The position numbers were made by a program, and so were the translations under genes. From Modestobacter lapidis (GTDB lineage: Bacteria > Actinomycetota > Actinomycetes > Mycobacteriales > Geodermatophilaceae): a stretch of DNA of 33,485 bases. Where the stretch lies: the NCBI GenBank assembly GCA_019779905.1, contig JABAKE010000028.1:1-33485 (forward strand), in the 5' to 3' direction. A model generated the notes under the pieces. That model ran no database searches and was not told where the DNA came from. It saw only the letters and a program-made list of their open reading frames with translations. How positions within the stretch are numbered: the stretch's first letter is position 1; every line of letters starts with the position of its first letter. This document shows, piece after piece, positions 23,341-31,031 of the stretch.

Positions 23341-24876
23341 TCAGGACTGCCGCACATTCATCCGGCGACGCCCGAGCCGGCGGAGCGCGAACGCGGCGGG
23401 AACGCCCAGGATCGCAGTCCACAGCACGAGCAACGGGTTCCAGCGGAACACTCGGCCTACCGTGGTGGCCAGGCTAATGTCGCGCTCCGCCACGCCAGCG
23501 ACGACCATCGGTGTCGAGGCATCACGCAGTTCGTTGCCGACCAGCTGGGTCGTGGTCGCCTCCCCCAACGAGATGCTGGCCCACCCCCCGGTGATGTCGT
23601 TGTCCTGGATGTCCACCTCACCCGCGCCGGTCAGGACGTCGACCCCGAAGAGCCTGCTGTCGGTGATCTCGTTGCCCTCGACCAGTGCCGAGGCGTCGTT
23701 CTTGATCCGCACCCCGATGTGGTTGCGCTCGAGCACGTTGTCCTGGACCACCGTGCCTGTGCCGCCCTCGATCTCGATACCGCTGCCGTCGTTGTCGTAC
23801 GCACGGTTGCCGACGAGCACGTTGTCGTTGGAGGGCAGGCGGGCGGCTAGGCCCTCGGCCGAGTCCTCGGACCGGCCGTCGTCGATCATGAACCCGTGGC
23901 CGCGGTTGTCGTAGGCCACGTTGTTCCGCAGCACGTTGCGATCGCAGCCACGCGAGAAGATGAACCCGTGCCGGCCGTTGCCGTGCGCGACGTTCCCCTC
24001 GACCAGAAAGTCGTTGCTCAGGTCGTGCGGGTCGAAGCCGTAGGCCGCGTTGTCGGCGAACCTGTTGCCCGTCCACTGCATGCCATGCGCCTCAAATGTG
24101 TACGCACCGAACCAGTTGTGGTGCAGGACCGAGTCCGAGACGTCGCCGAGCGCCGGCTGGCCCGGCATGCCCGGCGAGTGGTCAGCGCCGCGCCAGGCCA
24201 GCCCCGAGCTGGTCCCGGTGCCGAAACCGAGGTGGCCGACATCGGCATGGGCGATGTCCATCCGGCCCCCGAAGGCCAGCAGGAAGGCCCGGCCATCCGC
24301 CGGCTCCTCATCCACCGCGCCGGCGTCCGGATCCCAGGAGGAGATGGCGACCGGGGTCTCCGCCGTGCCGCGGACGGCGACGGTGCCGCCCCGGGCGATG
24401 ATCGTGGCGAAACCGCTGGGCGCGCTGAACAGCCGCACCTCCGGGGTCACGGCCCCATCGATGTCCAGCTGGGCACCGGCAGGCACCTCGATGCTTGCGC
24501 GCACGAGCAGCGCATCACCCACCGTCCCGAAAGCGGCCGGCACGCTCCGTTGCACCTCGGCCAGGTCGTACGGGGTGGCGCGCGGGGGCAGCACGACCGT
24601 CGGCACCGGCTCCGGGAAGGTCCCCGGGACCAGCCGCGGTCCGGCCGAACCTGGCACCTCGTCAGCCATCCTCCGGCTGCGCTGCAGCTCACGGGCCTGG
24701 AGGGCAGCCAGCACGGGGGCAGTGTGCAACGCGACGGGGTTGTAGTCGGCCGGGCCGGGCGGAAGCGCCGGACGCTGGTACGACACCGCGATGACAGCGA
24801 GCACCGCCGGGATCATCGCCACGGTCAGCAGCGCCCCCACGAGACGCCGCGCCGAGAGCTCAGACTGGACCTGCAT
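23341..24876 (-). CDS. Membrane-anchored AlgG-like beta-helix protein (putative C5-epimerase)
   Basis: The 511-residue protein has an N-terminal helix (about 12-33), a right-handed parallel beta-helix (about 160-460) and a second helix (about 478-498) followed by a basic tail. The core includes AAYGFDPHDLSNDFLVEGN with DPHD at 282-285, then HGFIFSRGCDRNVLRNNVAYDNRGHGFMIDD. The DPHD motif and its surroundings match the catalytic region of AlgG mannuronan C5-epimerase. It probably acts outside the membrane on nascent polymer. Its start overlaps the GT2 synthase gene by 17 bases. Unlike AlgG, which is periplasmic, it is tethered at both ends. A lyase on the same fold is the alternative. Confidence 0.75.
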   Translation of the reverse strand: MQVQSELSARRLVGALLTVAMIPAVLAVIAVSYQRPALPPGPADYNPVALHTAPVLAALQARELQRSRRMADEVPGSAGPRLVPGTFPEPVPTVVLPPRATPYDLAEVQRSVPAAFGTVGDALLVRASIEVPAGAQLDIDGAVTPEVRLFSAPSGFATIIARGGTVAVRGTAETPVAISSWDPDAGAVDEEPADGRAFLLAFGGRMDIAHADVGHLGFGTGTSSGLAWRGADHSPGMPGQPALGDVSDSVLHHNWFGAYTFEAHGMQWTGNRFADNAAYGFDPHDLSNDFLVEGNVAHGNGRHGFIFSRGCDRNVLRNNVAYDNRGHGFMIDDGRSEDSAEGLAARLPSNDNVLVGNRAYDNDGSGIEIEGGTGTVVQDNVLERNHIGVRIKNDASALVEGNEITDSRLFGVDVLTGAGEVDIQDNDITGGWASISLGEATTTQLVGNELRDASTPMVVAGVAERDISLATTVGRVFRWNPLLVLWTAILGVPAAFALRRLGRRRMNVRQS

Positions 24877-27772
24877 GCGCGGGCACCCCGATCTCCGCCT
24901 GGCCCTGGACCCGCACGCCGTCCTGGCGGGTGAGCCATCCCTGCTTGTTCATGGTCACGGCCGCCCACAGCTTGATCGGCAGGGCGATCCCCGCGATCAC
25001 GAGAGCGACCAGCGGAGCGATGACGATCTCGCGGGGGTTCTCCAGCAGGTGCGACGTCCCCCGCAGCGCCCGACCGCATACGGCCCACCCGAGCACGATG
25101 GCCACGGCCACCCAGCCGCCCTCCCGGATCCAGCCGGCGCCGTACCAGATCGCGGCCCCCATCGAGACCGGGGTCAGCAGGATCTGCAGCACGGTGATCT
25201 GCGTGATCAGGGGCTGCCGCCACAACCAGCCGTGGGATAGGGCAGTGAGATAGCACCGGTAGGAGTTCCGGCTCCACCGCACCCGCTGCTTGACGAATGC
25301 CCGCAGGTCGGCCGGGAACATGGAGTCGGCCTGGGCGGTGTCCTGGTGAACCGTCTTGTAACCGGCGGCCAGGGTCAGCCAGGTTATCCGCCCGTCGTCG
25401 CCGGCAATGCACTCGCGGCCGAGGAACATCTCCCGCTCCAGCGCCGGCATCAGCGGACGGAGCACCTCGCGCCGGTAGGCGGCGGTGCGCCCGGACAGGC
25501 AGGCGACCCCACCGCGGCGGGACATCGCCGGCACGTAGTCCAGGTATCGAGTGTTGAGCATCCAGTACGCGACTCTCCGCCAGATGTTGGTCTGCGGCAG
25601 GTAGACGTGCTGCCGGCTGCCCACCCCGCCGACGGCCGGGTCGACGAAGGGCATCTGCATGGCCGCGAGCAGGCCTGGGCGCCACTCGGTGTCCGAATCC
25701 GCGAACACGACGACCTCACCGGTGGCCACCCGCACACCGGCCCCGAGGGCCCCCCGCTTACCGGTGTGTCGCCATTCGAGTATCTGGACACGGTCGAAGT
25801 CGAGTTGTCGCAGGTGGTGGAGCAGTGCGTCGTCCCGGTCGTCCACGACCAGGATCACCTCGGTCGGGTCCTCGCGCAGCCACGTCCGCAGACAGCGCTC
25901 CAGCACGTCTGGGTCCTCCCGGTACACCGGGACGACCACCGAGGTTGTGGTGCGGAAGTCGTTGGTGATCGGCTGATACCGGTGGCGGGATAGGTACCGT
26001 CGGACGAACCAGACGGTCCAGGACAGGAGACCGATGACGCCCAGGGGCCAGTAATTGCGCCCGGCGGACATCTCGACCAGCGGCGGGGCCGCGTACTCGA
26101 AGGTGGCAAGCGCGGCCGTCCGCTCCACGACCGAGGACGTCGGCGTGACGACCGTCACACTTGCATTGCCGACCGAGCCTCCGGCTGGGGTGGTGACGCT
26201 GAGCTCCGAGTCGGAGACGATGGAGAGGTCGGTGCCCGCGACGCCGTCGAAGAGGACCCGCTCCACATCGGAGAGGTGAGCGCCGGTCAAGGTCACCACG
26301 GTCCCGCCCTCGAGAGCTCCCGAGCTGGGCGACATCGACGTGATACCGGGCGTCTCGGCATAGGAGAACCGGCCCCCGGGCGCGACCGCCGACGTACCGC
26401 CCAGCGTGGTCAGCCGCACATCGACCGCAACTCCGGCCTGACCCGCCGGAGCCAGGACCCGCACCATGTCCGGCGCGACGGTCACCACCTCGGCCGGCAC
26501 CGAACCGAACATGACCTCGCTGGCGCCTGAGAGGTCGTTGCCCGTGATCGTCACCAGCACTCCCCCGGTGTCGGATCCCGCATCCGGGGAGATCCGGGTC
26601 AGCACCGGGGTGCGGGCGAAGCGGAAGTCGACCGGGGAATTGCCCACGCTGCGACCGCCCGGGGTGATCACCCGGACGTTCACCTCACCCGGAGCGTCCC
26701 GGCCGGGAGTCGTGACCCATAGCTCCCGGCTGGACGTCCCTTCGATGTCGGTGCCGGGCACACCACCGAAGAGCACCTGGGTGGCACCGGACAGATACCG
26801 GCCGATGATCCGGACCCGAGTCCCGCCGTCGGTGGTCCCCGACAGGGGGGAGGCGCTCGCTACGATGGGGTCGGGCAGATCAGCGGGCGAGATGCCGCGG
26901 GGCTGGCTCGTCCTCGCCGCCTCCGGCCGCGCCGGCGATACCGGGGCGGGTCTGGCCGGAGAGACCGGCGCAGCCGGCGGCGCAGGCGCCGGCACGAGCG
27001 AGGTTGCCGTCAACGGCGCCGGCGCGGACCCCGGAGCCGGCCGGGCTGCGGCCACCGGAGGCGCCGACTCGGGCGCCGGAGCCGGCCGGGCTGCGGCCAC
27101 CGGAGGTACCGGCTCGGGTGCCGCAGTCGGCGACGGCACCGGAGAGGGCGACGGCACCGGAGACGGCACCGGAGACGGCACCGGGGACGGCACCGGGAAC
27201 GGCGCCGGCTCAGGAGCGGGAGCCGGGGCGGGCTCCGGCTCAGGAGCCGGCTCAGGAGCCGGAGCCGGCTCAGGAGCCGGGGTGGGAGCGGGAGCCGGCT
27301 CAGGAGCCGGGGCGGGAGCGGGAGCCGGCTCAGGAGCGGGAGCCGGCTCAGGAGCCGGGGCGGGAGCGGGAGCCGGCTCAGGAGCGGGAGCCGGCTCAGG
27401 AGCCGGGGCGGGAGCGGGAGCCGGCTCAGGAGCGGGAGCCGGCTCAGGAGCCGGGGCGGGAGCGGGAGCCGGCTCAGGAGCGGGAACCGGCTCAGGAGCC
27501 GGGGCGGGCGCCGGCTCAGGGGCGGGCGCCGGCTCAGGGGCGGGCGCCGGCTCGGCGGGCGCTGGCTCAGCGGCCGCCTCATCGGCAGCCACCGGATCGT
27601 CCGGAGCGGCCTCCGCGGGGGAGGCCAGCAGCGGCCCCAGGAACAGCGCCAGGACGAGCACCAGGACGATGGCCGGCCAGGCGGTCCGGAACTCCCGTCG
27701 GGCGGTCACCGGCGGGCCGGGCGACAGGAACGCCCTGCTCAAGGCGCCAAAGATCCACAGTCGTGATGCCAC
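24860..27772 (-). CDS. GT2 processive polysaccharide synthase fused to Pro-Ala linker and three IPT/TIG domains
   Basis: The 970-residue protein has a helix near 32-55, a Pro-Ala-Glu linker (about 60-260) and three IPT/TIG domains (about 300-560, each with an SPxxG...GG..VxITG-type strand). A second helix precedes a family 2 glycosyltransferase domain, which is followed by several helices. The GT2 motifs are VVDDRDD, FADSDTEW, the acceptor-side GDDGRITW and QRVRW (Q-x-x-R-W), as in hyaluronan, cellulose and Alg8-type synthases. It should polymerise a nucleotide sugar and extrude the chain. The GTG at 27772 has AGGGGG five bases upstream; an ATG at 27880 lacks one. It starts the operon with the AlgG-like and PL14-like genes. 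The sugar is unproven. Confidence 0.88.
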   Translation of the reverse strand: MASRLWIFGALSRAFLSPGPPVTARREFRTAWPAIVLVLVLALFLGPLLASPAEAAPDDPVAADEAAAEPAPAEPAPAPEPAPAPEPAPAPAPEPVPAPEPAPAPAPAPEPAPAPEPAPAPAPAPEPAPAPEPAPAPAPAPEPAPAPEPAPAPAPAPEPAPAPTPAPEPAPAPEPAPEPEPAPAPAPEPAPFPVPSPVPSPVPSPVPSPSPVPSPTAAPEPVPPVAAARPAPAPESAPPVAAARPAPGSAPAPLTATSLVPAPAPPAAPVSPARPAPVSPARPEAARTSQPRGISPADLPDPIVASASPLSGTTDGGTRVRIIGRYLSGATQVLFGGVPGTDIEGTSSRELWVTTPGRDAPGEVNVRVITPGGRSVGNSPVDFRFARTPVLTRISPDAGSDTGGVLVTITGNDLSGASEVMFGSVPAEVVTVAPDMVRVLAPAGQAGVAVDVRLTTLGGTSAVAPGGRFSYAETPGITSMSPSSGALEGGTVVTLTGAHLSDVERVLFDGVAGTDLSIVSDSELSVTTPAGGSVGNASVTVVTPTSSVVERTAALATFEYAAPPLVEMSAGRNYWPLGVIGLLSWTVWFVRRYLSRHRYQPITNDFRTTTSVVVPVYREDPDVLERCLRTWLREDPTEVILVVDDRDDALLHHLRQLDFDRVQILEWRHTGKRGALGAGVRVATGEVVVFADSDTEWRPGLLAAMQMPFVDPAVGGVGSRQHVYLPQTNIWRRVAYWMLNTRYLDYVPAMSRRGGVACLSGRTAAYRREVLRPLMPALEREMFLGRECIAGDDGRITWLTLAAGYKTVHQDTAQADSMFPADLRAFVKQRVRWSRNSYRCYLTALSHGWLWRQPLITQITVLQILLTPVSMGAAIWYGAGWIREGGWVAVAIVLGWAVCGRALRGTSHLLENPREIVIAPLVALVIAGIALPIKLWAAVTMNKQGWLTRQDGVRVQGQAEIGVPAHAGPV
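27297..27488 (-). repeat. 48-base tandem repeat encoding the Pro-Ala linker
   Basis: Four copies of a 48-base unit start at 27297, 27345, 27393 and 27441, nearly identical and with one change near the end of the last. Each encodes 16 residues of the PAPAPEPAP type. Related, more diverged units flank them on both sides (about 27220-27560). The units are in frame, so copy changes would lengthen or shorten the linker without breaking the synthase. Confidence 0.85.
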
Positions 27773-28038
27773 TGGTTCCCCCTGTCGAGCGGGGGAGCCG
27801 CCGGTAGCTGCGCCGGCGTACGTGACCCCCCGACTGACCCGCACCTCGCACGTTGCGCGTCGTCGAGGGAAGGTAACCACGGCGGCGGGACGGCGCGCCA
27901 GGCAGGGAGGCCAACCAGTGACATAGCCGACCAGACCGCCCGGCGCATCGTCAGCGCCGGCTGGTGAGGGACCGCAGCGGCGGCCTGTGTCTTCGGTTTC
28001 CCGCCCGAGCGACGGGGATCGGGCCGATTCCCGGAATC

Positions 28039-29565
28039 TCAGCGGCAGCGCAGGTTGGCTGAGCCCTTGTCCGCACCGACCACAACGTTGTCGCAGTCAA
28101 TCATATTGCCGGTCGAGCTGTCGGCCTTGTGGATGTTGATGCCGTAGCCCTTGGCCTGGACGGTGAGCTGGTTGCCGCTGAAGACGTTGTCGCGCCCCCA
28201 GCCGGCGAGCTGGACGTGGGTCTGAAAACCGTCCAGGGGAGTGTGGACCCCGGTGTTGCCGATGAGCTTGTAACCGTTGCCCTTGACATCGATCCAGCTG
28301 TCGGCGAAGTGATCGCCGGTCATGCCGCGGCCGTCGAACGTGTTGCCCGAGACGATGCCCCCCGTGGTCCCCTCCTTGATGTCCAAGTTCTCGGCAGTGA
28401 CCGCATAGATGTGGTTGCCGGTCACCACGTTCCGGTCCGAGCGGTCCGGACCGCCGCCCTCCCCGTACTTGTCCCAGTTGGACGTCGCACTTCCGATGTA
28501 GACCCCCTCTCCGAACCCCCGATCCACCAGGCCGGTGTCGTGCACCGACGAGTCCTCCAGACGGTTGTCACTGGAAGCCGCGCGGAAGTGCACGGCCTCC
28601 ATCCCCGTGGAACCGACGTCGAGTCGGGAGAGGAAGTTGTCACTGCTGCCGTCGAGGACGATTCCCTTCTGCGCGCCGCGGACGGTAAAGCCCTCGAGCC
28701 GCCAGAAGTCCGCGTTCTTCAGGTGCAGCGCGTAGCCGGACGCCGTGGCTCCGCCGTTGAGCACCGCTCCGGGGCCGCCGCGCAGCACGATCGGCTGGGC
28801 TTCCGTGCCCGATGCCTCGATGACGAAGCGGCCGTCGTAGGTGCCGTCGGCGAGTTCGATCACCTCTCCCGGACGAGCGGTGCTCAAGGCCTCGGAGAGC
28901 TCCCCGGCCGTGCGCACTGCACGCACGGGGCCGTCCGCCTCGACCGGAGTGGCCGGGGACACGGGGATCGCCGGGGACACGGGGGCGGCTGGGACCGGGC
29001 CACCGGACCTGGCGGGGGTGGTCACCCGAAGGCTGGCGACGAGCCTCTCGATGACTGAGGCCACCGACTCCGAGAGCGAAGGCGCCGGAGCTGTCGCCGG
29101 TCGCGCACGCGTCGTCTCCGTGGTCGCGACGACACCGCCTCCGGCAGTCGTCGGGTCCGTCTTCGTCGCGGTGTCGCCTTCCGTCCCCGTCGTGGTCTGA
29201 CTCTCCGGAGCCGATTCGCCCTCCGTCGCCGAGAAGCGAACCTCGAAGGTCGTCTGGACCCCGGCCGCGGTCTTCGCCCGGCCCTTCAGCTTGTGTTTGC
29301 CTGGATCGATCGACAGTTCGAGTTCGAAGGGAGCCGCCGTGTCACGCCCGAGGTAACGGCCGTCGAGCACCCACGACACCGAGGTCGCACCTGGCGACAC
29401 GAGGTCGACCGTCGAGGTGGTGGACACGGTGGCACCTGACAGCGGGACGCCGTCCACCTGCAGCCCAGCGTCGGCTGCCGACGCGTCGCCGGCGGAAAGC
29501 AGCAACGCGGCAGGGAGCGACACCAGTGCAACGAGTGCCGCCAGCGGCCTCAGGCGTCCCGACAT
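28039..29565 (-). CDS. Secreted Ig-like plus right-handed beta-helix protein (possible polysaccharide lyase)
   Basis: The 508-residue protein has a signal peptide (LAALVALVSLPAALLLSAGDASA) and an Ig-like domain (about 32-110, VSWVLDGRYLGRDTAAPFELEL). A Thr/Pro-rich linker follows, and then a beta-helix (about 225-508). The helix opens AGELSEALSTARPGEVIELADGTYDGRFVI, an entry common to PL6/chondroitinase B-like and other pectate-lyase-fold proteins. Repeats such as NRLEDSSVHDTG and NVVTGNHIY follow. The ATG at 29565 has AAGGAG seven bases upstream; a longer frame has no signal peptide. It precedes the synthase gene on the same strand by 266 bases. Activity and substrate are not established. 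Confidence 0.78.
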   Translation of the reverse strand: MSGRLRPLAALVALVSLPAALLLSAGDASAADAGLQVDGVPLSGATVSTTSTVDLVSPGATSVSWVLDGRYLGRDTAAPFELELSIDPGKHKLKGRAKTAAGVQTTFEVRFSATEGESAPESQTTTGTEGDTATKTDPTTAGGGVVATTETTRARPATAPAPSLSESVASVIERLVASLRVTTPARSGGPVPAAPVSPAIPVSPATPVEADGPVRAVRTAGELSEALSTARPGEVIELADGTYDGRFVIEASGTEAQPIVLRGGPGAVLNGGATASGYALHLKNADFWRLEGFTVRGAQKGIVLDGSSDNFLSRLDVGSTGMEAVHFRAASSDNRLEDSSVHDTGLVDRGFGEGVYIGSATSNWDKYGEGGGPDRSDRNVVTGNHIYAVTAENLDIKEGTTGGIVSGNTFDGRGMTGDHFADSWIDVKGNGYKLIGNTGVHTPLDGFQTHVQLAGWGRDNVFSGNQLTVQAKGYGINIHKADSSTGNMIDCDNVVVGADKGSANLRCR

Positions 29566-29798
29566 GACAGCGCTCCTTACTGGAGTGGAGGGTGGCTGGC
29601 ATCGCGGAGCGCTCGACCAAGTCGATGCGGCGCCGGAAGCACCAGGGGGAGAACGGAGCATGAAGTAACGCAGTGCGATTCGTCCATGACGGTACGTCAG
29701 CTCACCGCGTGCGTCTATCGCCGACCTCAACAACCACTTGTGTTCCTTGGCTCACACTGAGCTTGGCCGGGCTCCTCGTAAGAGATCGCGCGGATAGG
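29566..29798. other. Gap upstream of the secreted beta-helix gene
   Basis: No gene is supported here. A short imperfect palindrome TGACGGTACGTCA lies at 29687-29699, about 120 bases before the start, and could be a regulator site. Open frames in this stretch have no recognisable product. Confidence 0.4.
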
Positions 29799-30042
29799 TC
29801 ATGGCCGGCGAGCGGGTCGGCTGCGCCAGATCCGCTTGCGCCAGCGGACGCGGACCGGGCGACCGAAGCAGGGAGCGTCGTGCAACAGCTGCACCCGCCG
29901 CCCGTGCCCCACCGCCAGTACACCGCAGTCCGGGCAGCCGGTCATCGTCTGATCGGTTCTCGACATCGACGGTCAGTAGCTCTGCGTCCCGGCCGGTCAC
30001 GGCTAGGACGTGGACACCGTCGAGACCGAGCAATTCATCGGC
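29799..30042 (-). pseudogene. Truncated, frameshifted ISL3 transposase N-terminus
   Basis: One frame reads DELLGLDGVHVLAV and then ELLTVDVENRSDD. After a frame change near 29945-29952 a second frame reads TGCPDCGVLAVGHGRR, VQLLHDAPCFGRPV and RVRWRKRIWR, which is the zinc-ribbon start of ISL3-type transposases (CPxCG). It then meets a stop at 29799-29801, where several hundred residues of catalytic domain should follow. Both the frameshift and the truncation show it is not functional. Confidence 0.7.
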
Positions 30043-30206
30043 CCGGACGCACCATGAAGCGCCGGACCCGCACGTAGAGTTGAGCACGCGAGGCCTTCAG
30101 GAACAGGGTTGCTTGGTCGCTCCCGATTCTGGAGGTCTCGACCTCGTTCACGGCCCCGGCACGCCGAAGATCAACTCCGGCCACCCACGCTCACCTGCGA
30201 AGAGCC
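29799..30206 (-). mobile_element. Remnant of an ISL3-family insertion sequence
   Basis: On the minus strand the fragment begins at 30206 with GGCTCTTCGCAGGTGAGCG. From memory, this resembles the GGCTCTTC ends of ISL3-family elements. A broken transposase N-terminus follows about 160 bases further in. The other end and most of the transposase are missing, so the element is dead. I see no second copy of the end in the window. Confidence 0.65.
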
Positions 30207-30243
30207 GTTGAACGACAAGCTAAAGGGGCAGCGGCCAGCACCC

Positions 30244-30280
30244 TCGCCCCGCCTGTGCTAACGCGGCGGGCCGGGACGGC
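30244..30280 (-). terminator. Hairpin after the TPM-domain gene, similar to the one at 22384
   Basis: CCCGCC and GGCGGG form a stem around an 11-base loop about 60 bases after the stop at 30334. The flank CGCGGCGGGCCGGGACGGCA (+ strand) is identical to the matching part of the element at 22384-22416. Confidence 0.5.
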
Positions 30281-30333
30281 ACCACCTCAGGACGACGGGT
30301 CGTCGTCCCCGGCGGCGGCCGTACCCGCCGCCG

Positions 30334-30945
30334 CTACGACGAGCCGGCCGAGGTCTTCCGACGGGAGAGGAGGTGGCCGGCCAGCAGAGCGACGGCAAGG
30401 CCGGCGACCACCAGCATCGTCGTGGTGGCCGTCCAGGCCGGCTCGTCCGACTCCGCGCCCGCCGCCTCGTCGGCTGCCGCCGGAGCAGCCAGGGGCTCGA
30501 GCCCCTCGGCCAGGTCGATCACCGCGGCATCCCAGTTGCTGGCCTCCAGATCGGGCACGACCGCGCTCTCGAGCACGGTCTGGACAGCGGCCTCCCGCAG
30601 CGGGAAGGCCTCGTCGACCCACCACCCGTACTCGTAGCCCGCCGGCCCGACGGCCACGGCCAGGAGCAGGTCGGAATCGTCGAGATCAGAGAGCTCGGCG
30701 GCTTCCTCGGCCCAGTCGGTGCTGCCCTGGGTATCGAAGGAGGAGACGAAAACGGCGTAGAGGTGGATGCCGGTGCTCGCCGCCAGATCCGCCACGGACT
30801 CCCGGACCGCCTGCTCGTTCTCCCCGAGCACACCCGCCTCGTCGGTGATCCGGTCGGACAGCTGCGCGGGAGGTTCGGCGGACGCAGGCCCGGCACCGAG
30901 CACCACGAGCAGTAGTGCGATGAGCATGACGAGCGGGCTGCGCAC
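30334..30945 (-). CDS. TPM-domain membrane-anchored protein
   Basis: The 203-residue protein has a signal peptide (about 1-23, ending AGPASA) and a TPM domain (about 28-150). That domain opens LSDRITDEAGVLGENE, continues with GIHLYAVFVSSFDT and LLLAVAVGPAGYEYGWWVDEAFPL, and is followed by an acidic linker, a C-terminal helix (about 172-192) and a basic tail. TPM domains occur in exported phosphatase-like and photosystem repair proteins; the actinobacterial role is unclear. The GTG at 30945 has GGAGG five bases upstream; another GTG two codons earlier is possible. The large open frame reaching back to 31635 is a shadow of the phosphopantetheinyl transferase gene. Confidence 0.82.
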   Translation of the reverse strand: MRSPLVMLIALLLVVLGAGPASAEPPAQLSDRITDEAGVLGENEQAVRESVADLAASTGIHLYAVFVSSFDTQGSTDWAEEAAELSDLDDSDLLLAVAVGPAGYEYGWWVDEAFPLREAAVQTVLESAVVPDLEASNWDAAVIDLAEGLEPLAAPAAADEAAGAESDEPAWTATTTMLVVAGLAVALLAGHLLSRRKTSAGSS

Positions 30946-31031
30946 ACTCACCTCCAGAGTCCGACGAGGGCAAACGCCCGGTGCCCGACTGTACGCAGCC
31001 CGGCAAACCGCGGCCCGCCCCGGTCGACCTG

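Noticed and set aside
27220..27560. Possible CRISPR or satellite array
   Set aside because: The repeat units are contiguous without spacers and encode an in-frame Pro-Ala linker, so this is a coding tandem repeat.
26466..27926. 486-codon rightward Gly-Ala/Gly-Ser repeat protein
   Set aside because: Antisense of the Pro-Ala linker and IPT domains of the synthase; the repeat is just the complement of Pro-Ala codons.
29673..30077. 134-codon rightward ORF over the IS remnant
   Set aside because: It is antisense to recognisable transposase fragments and has no motif of its own.
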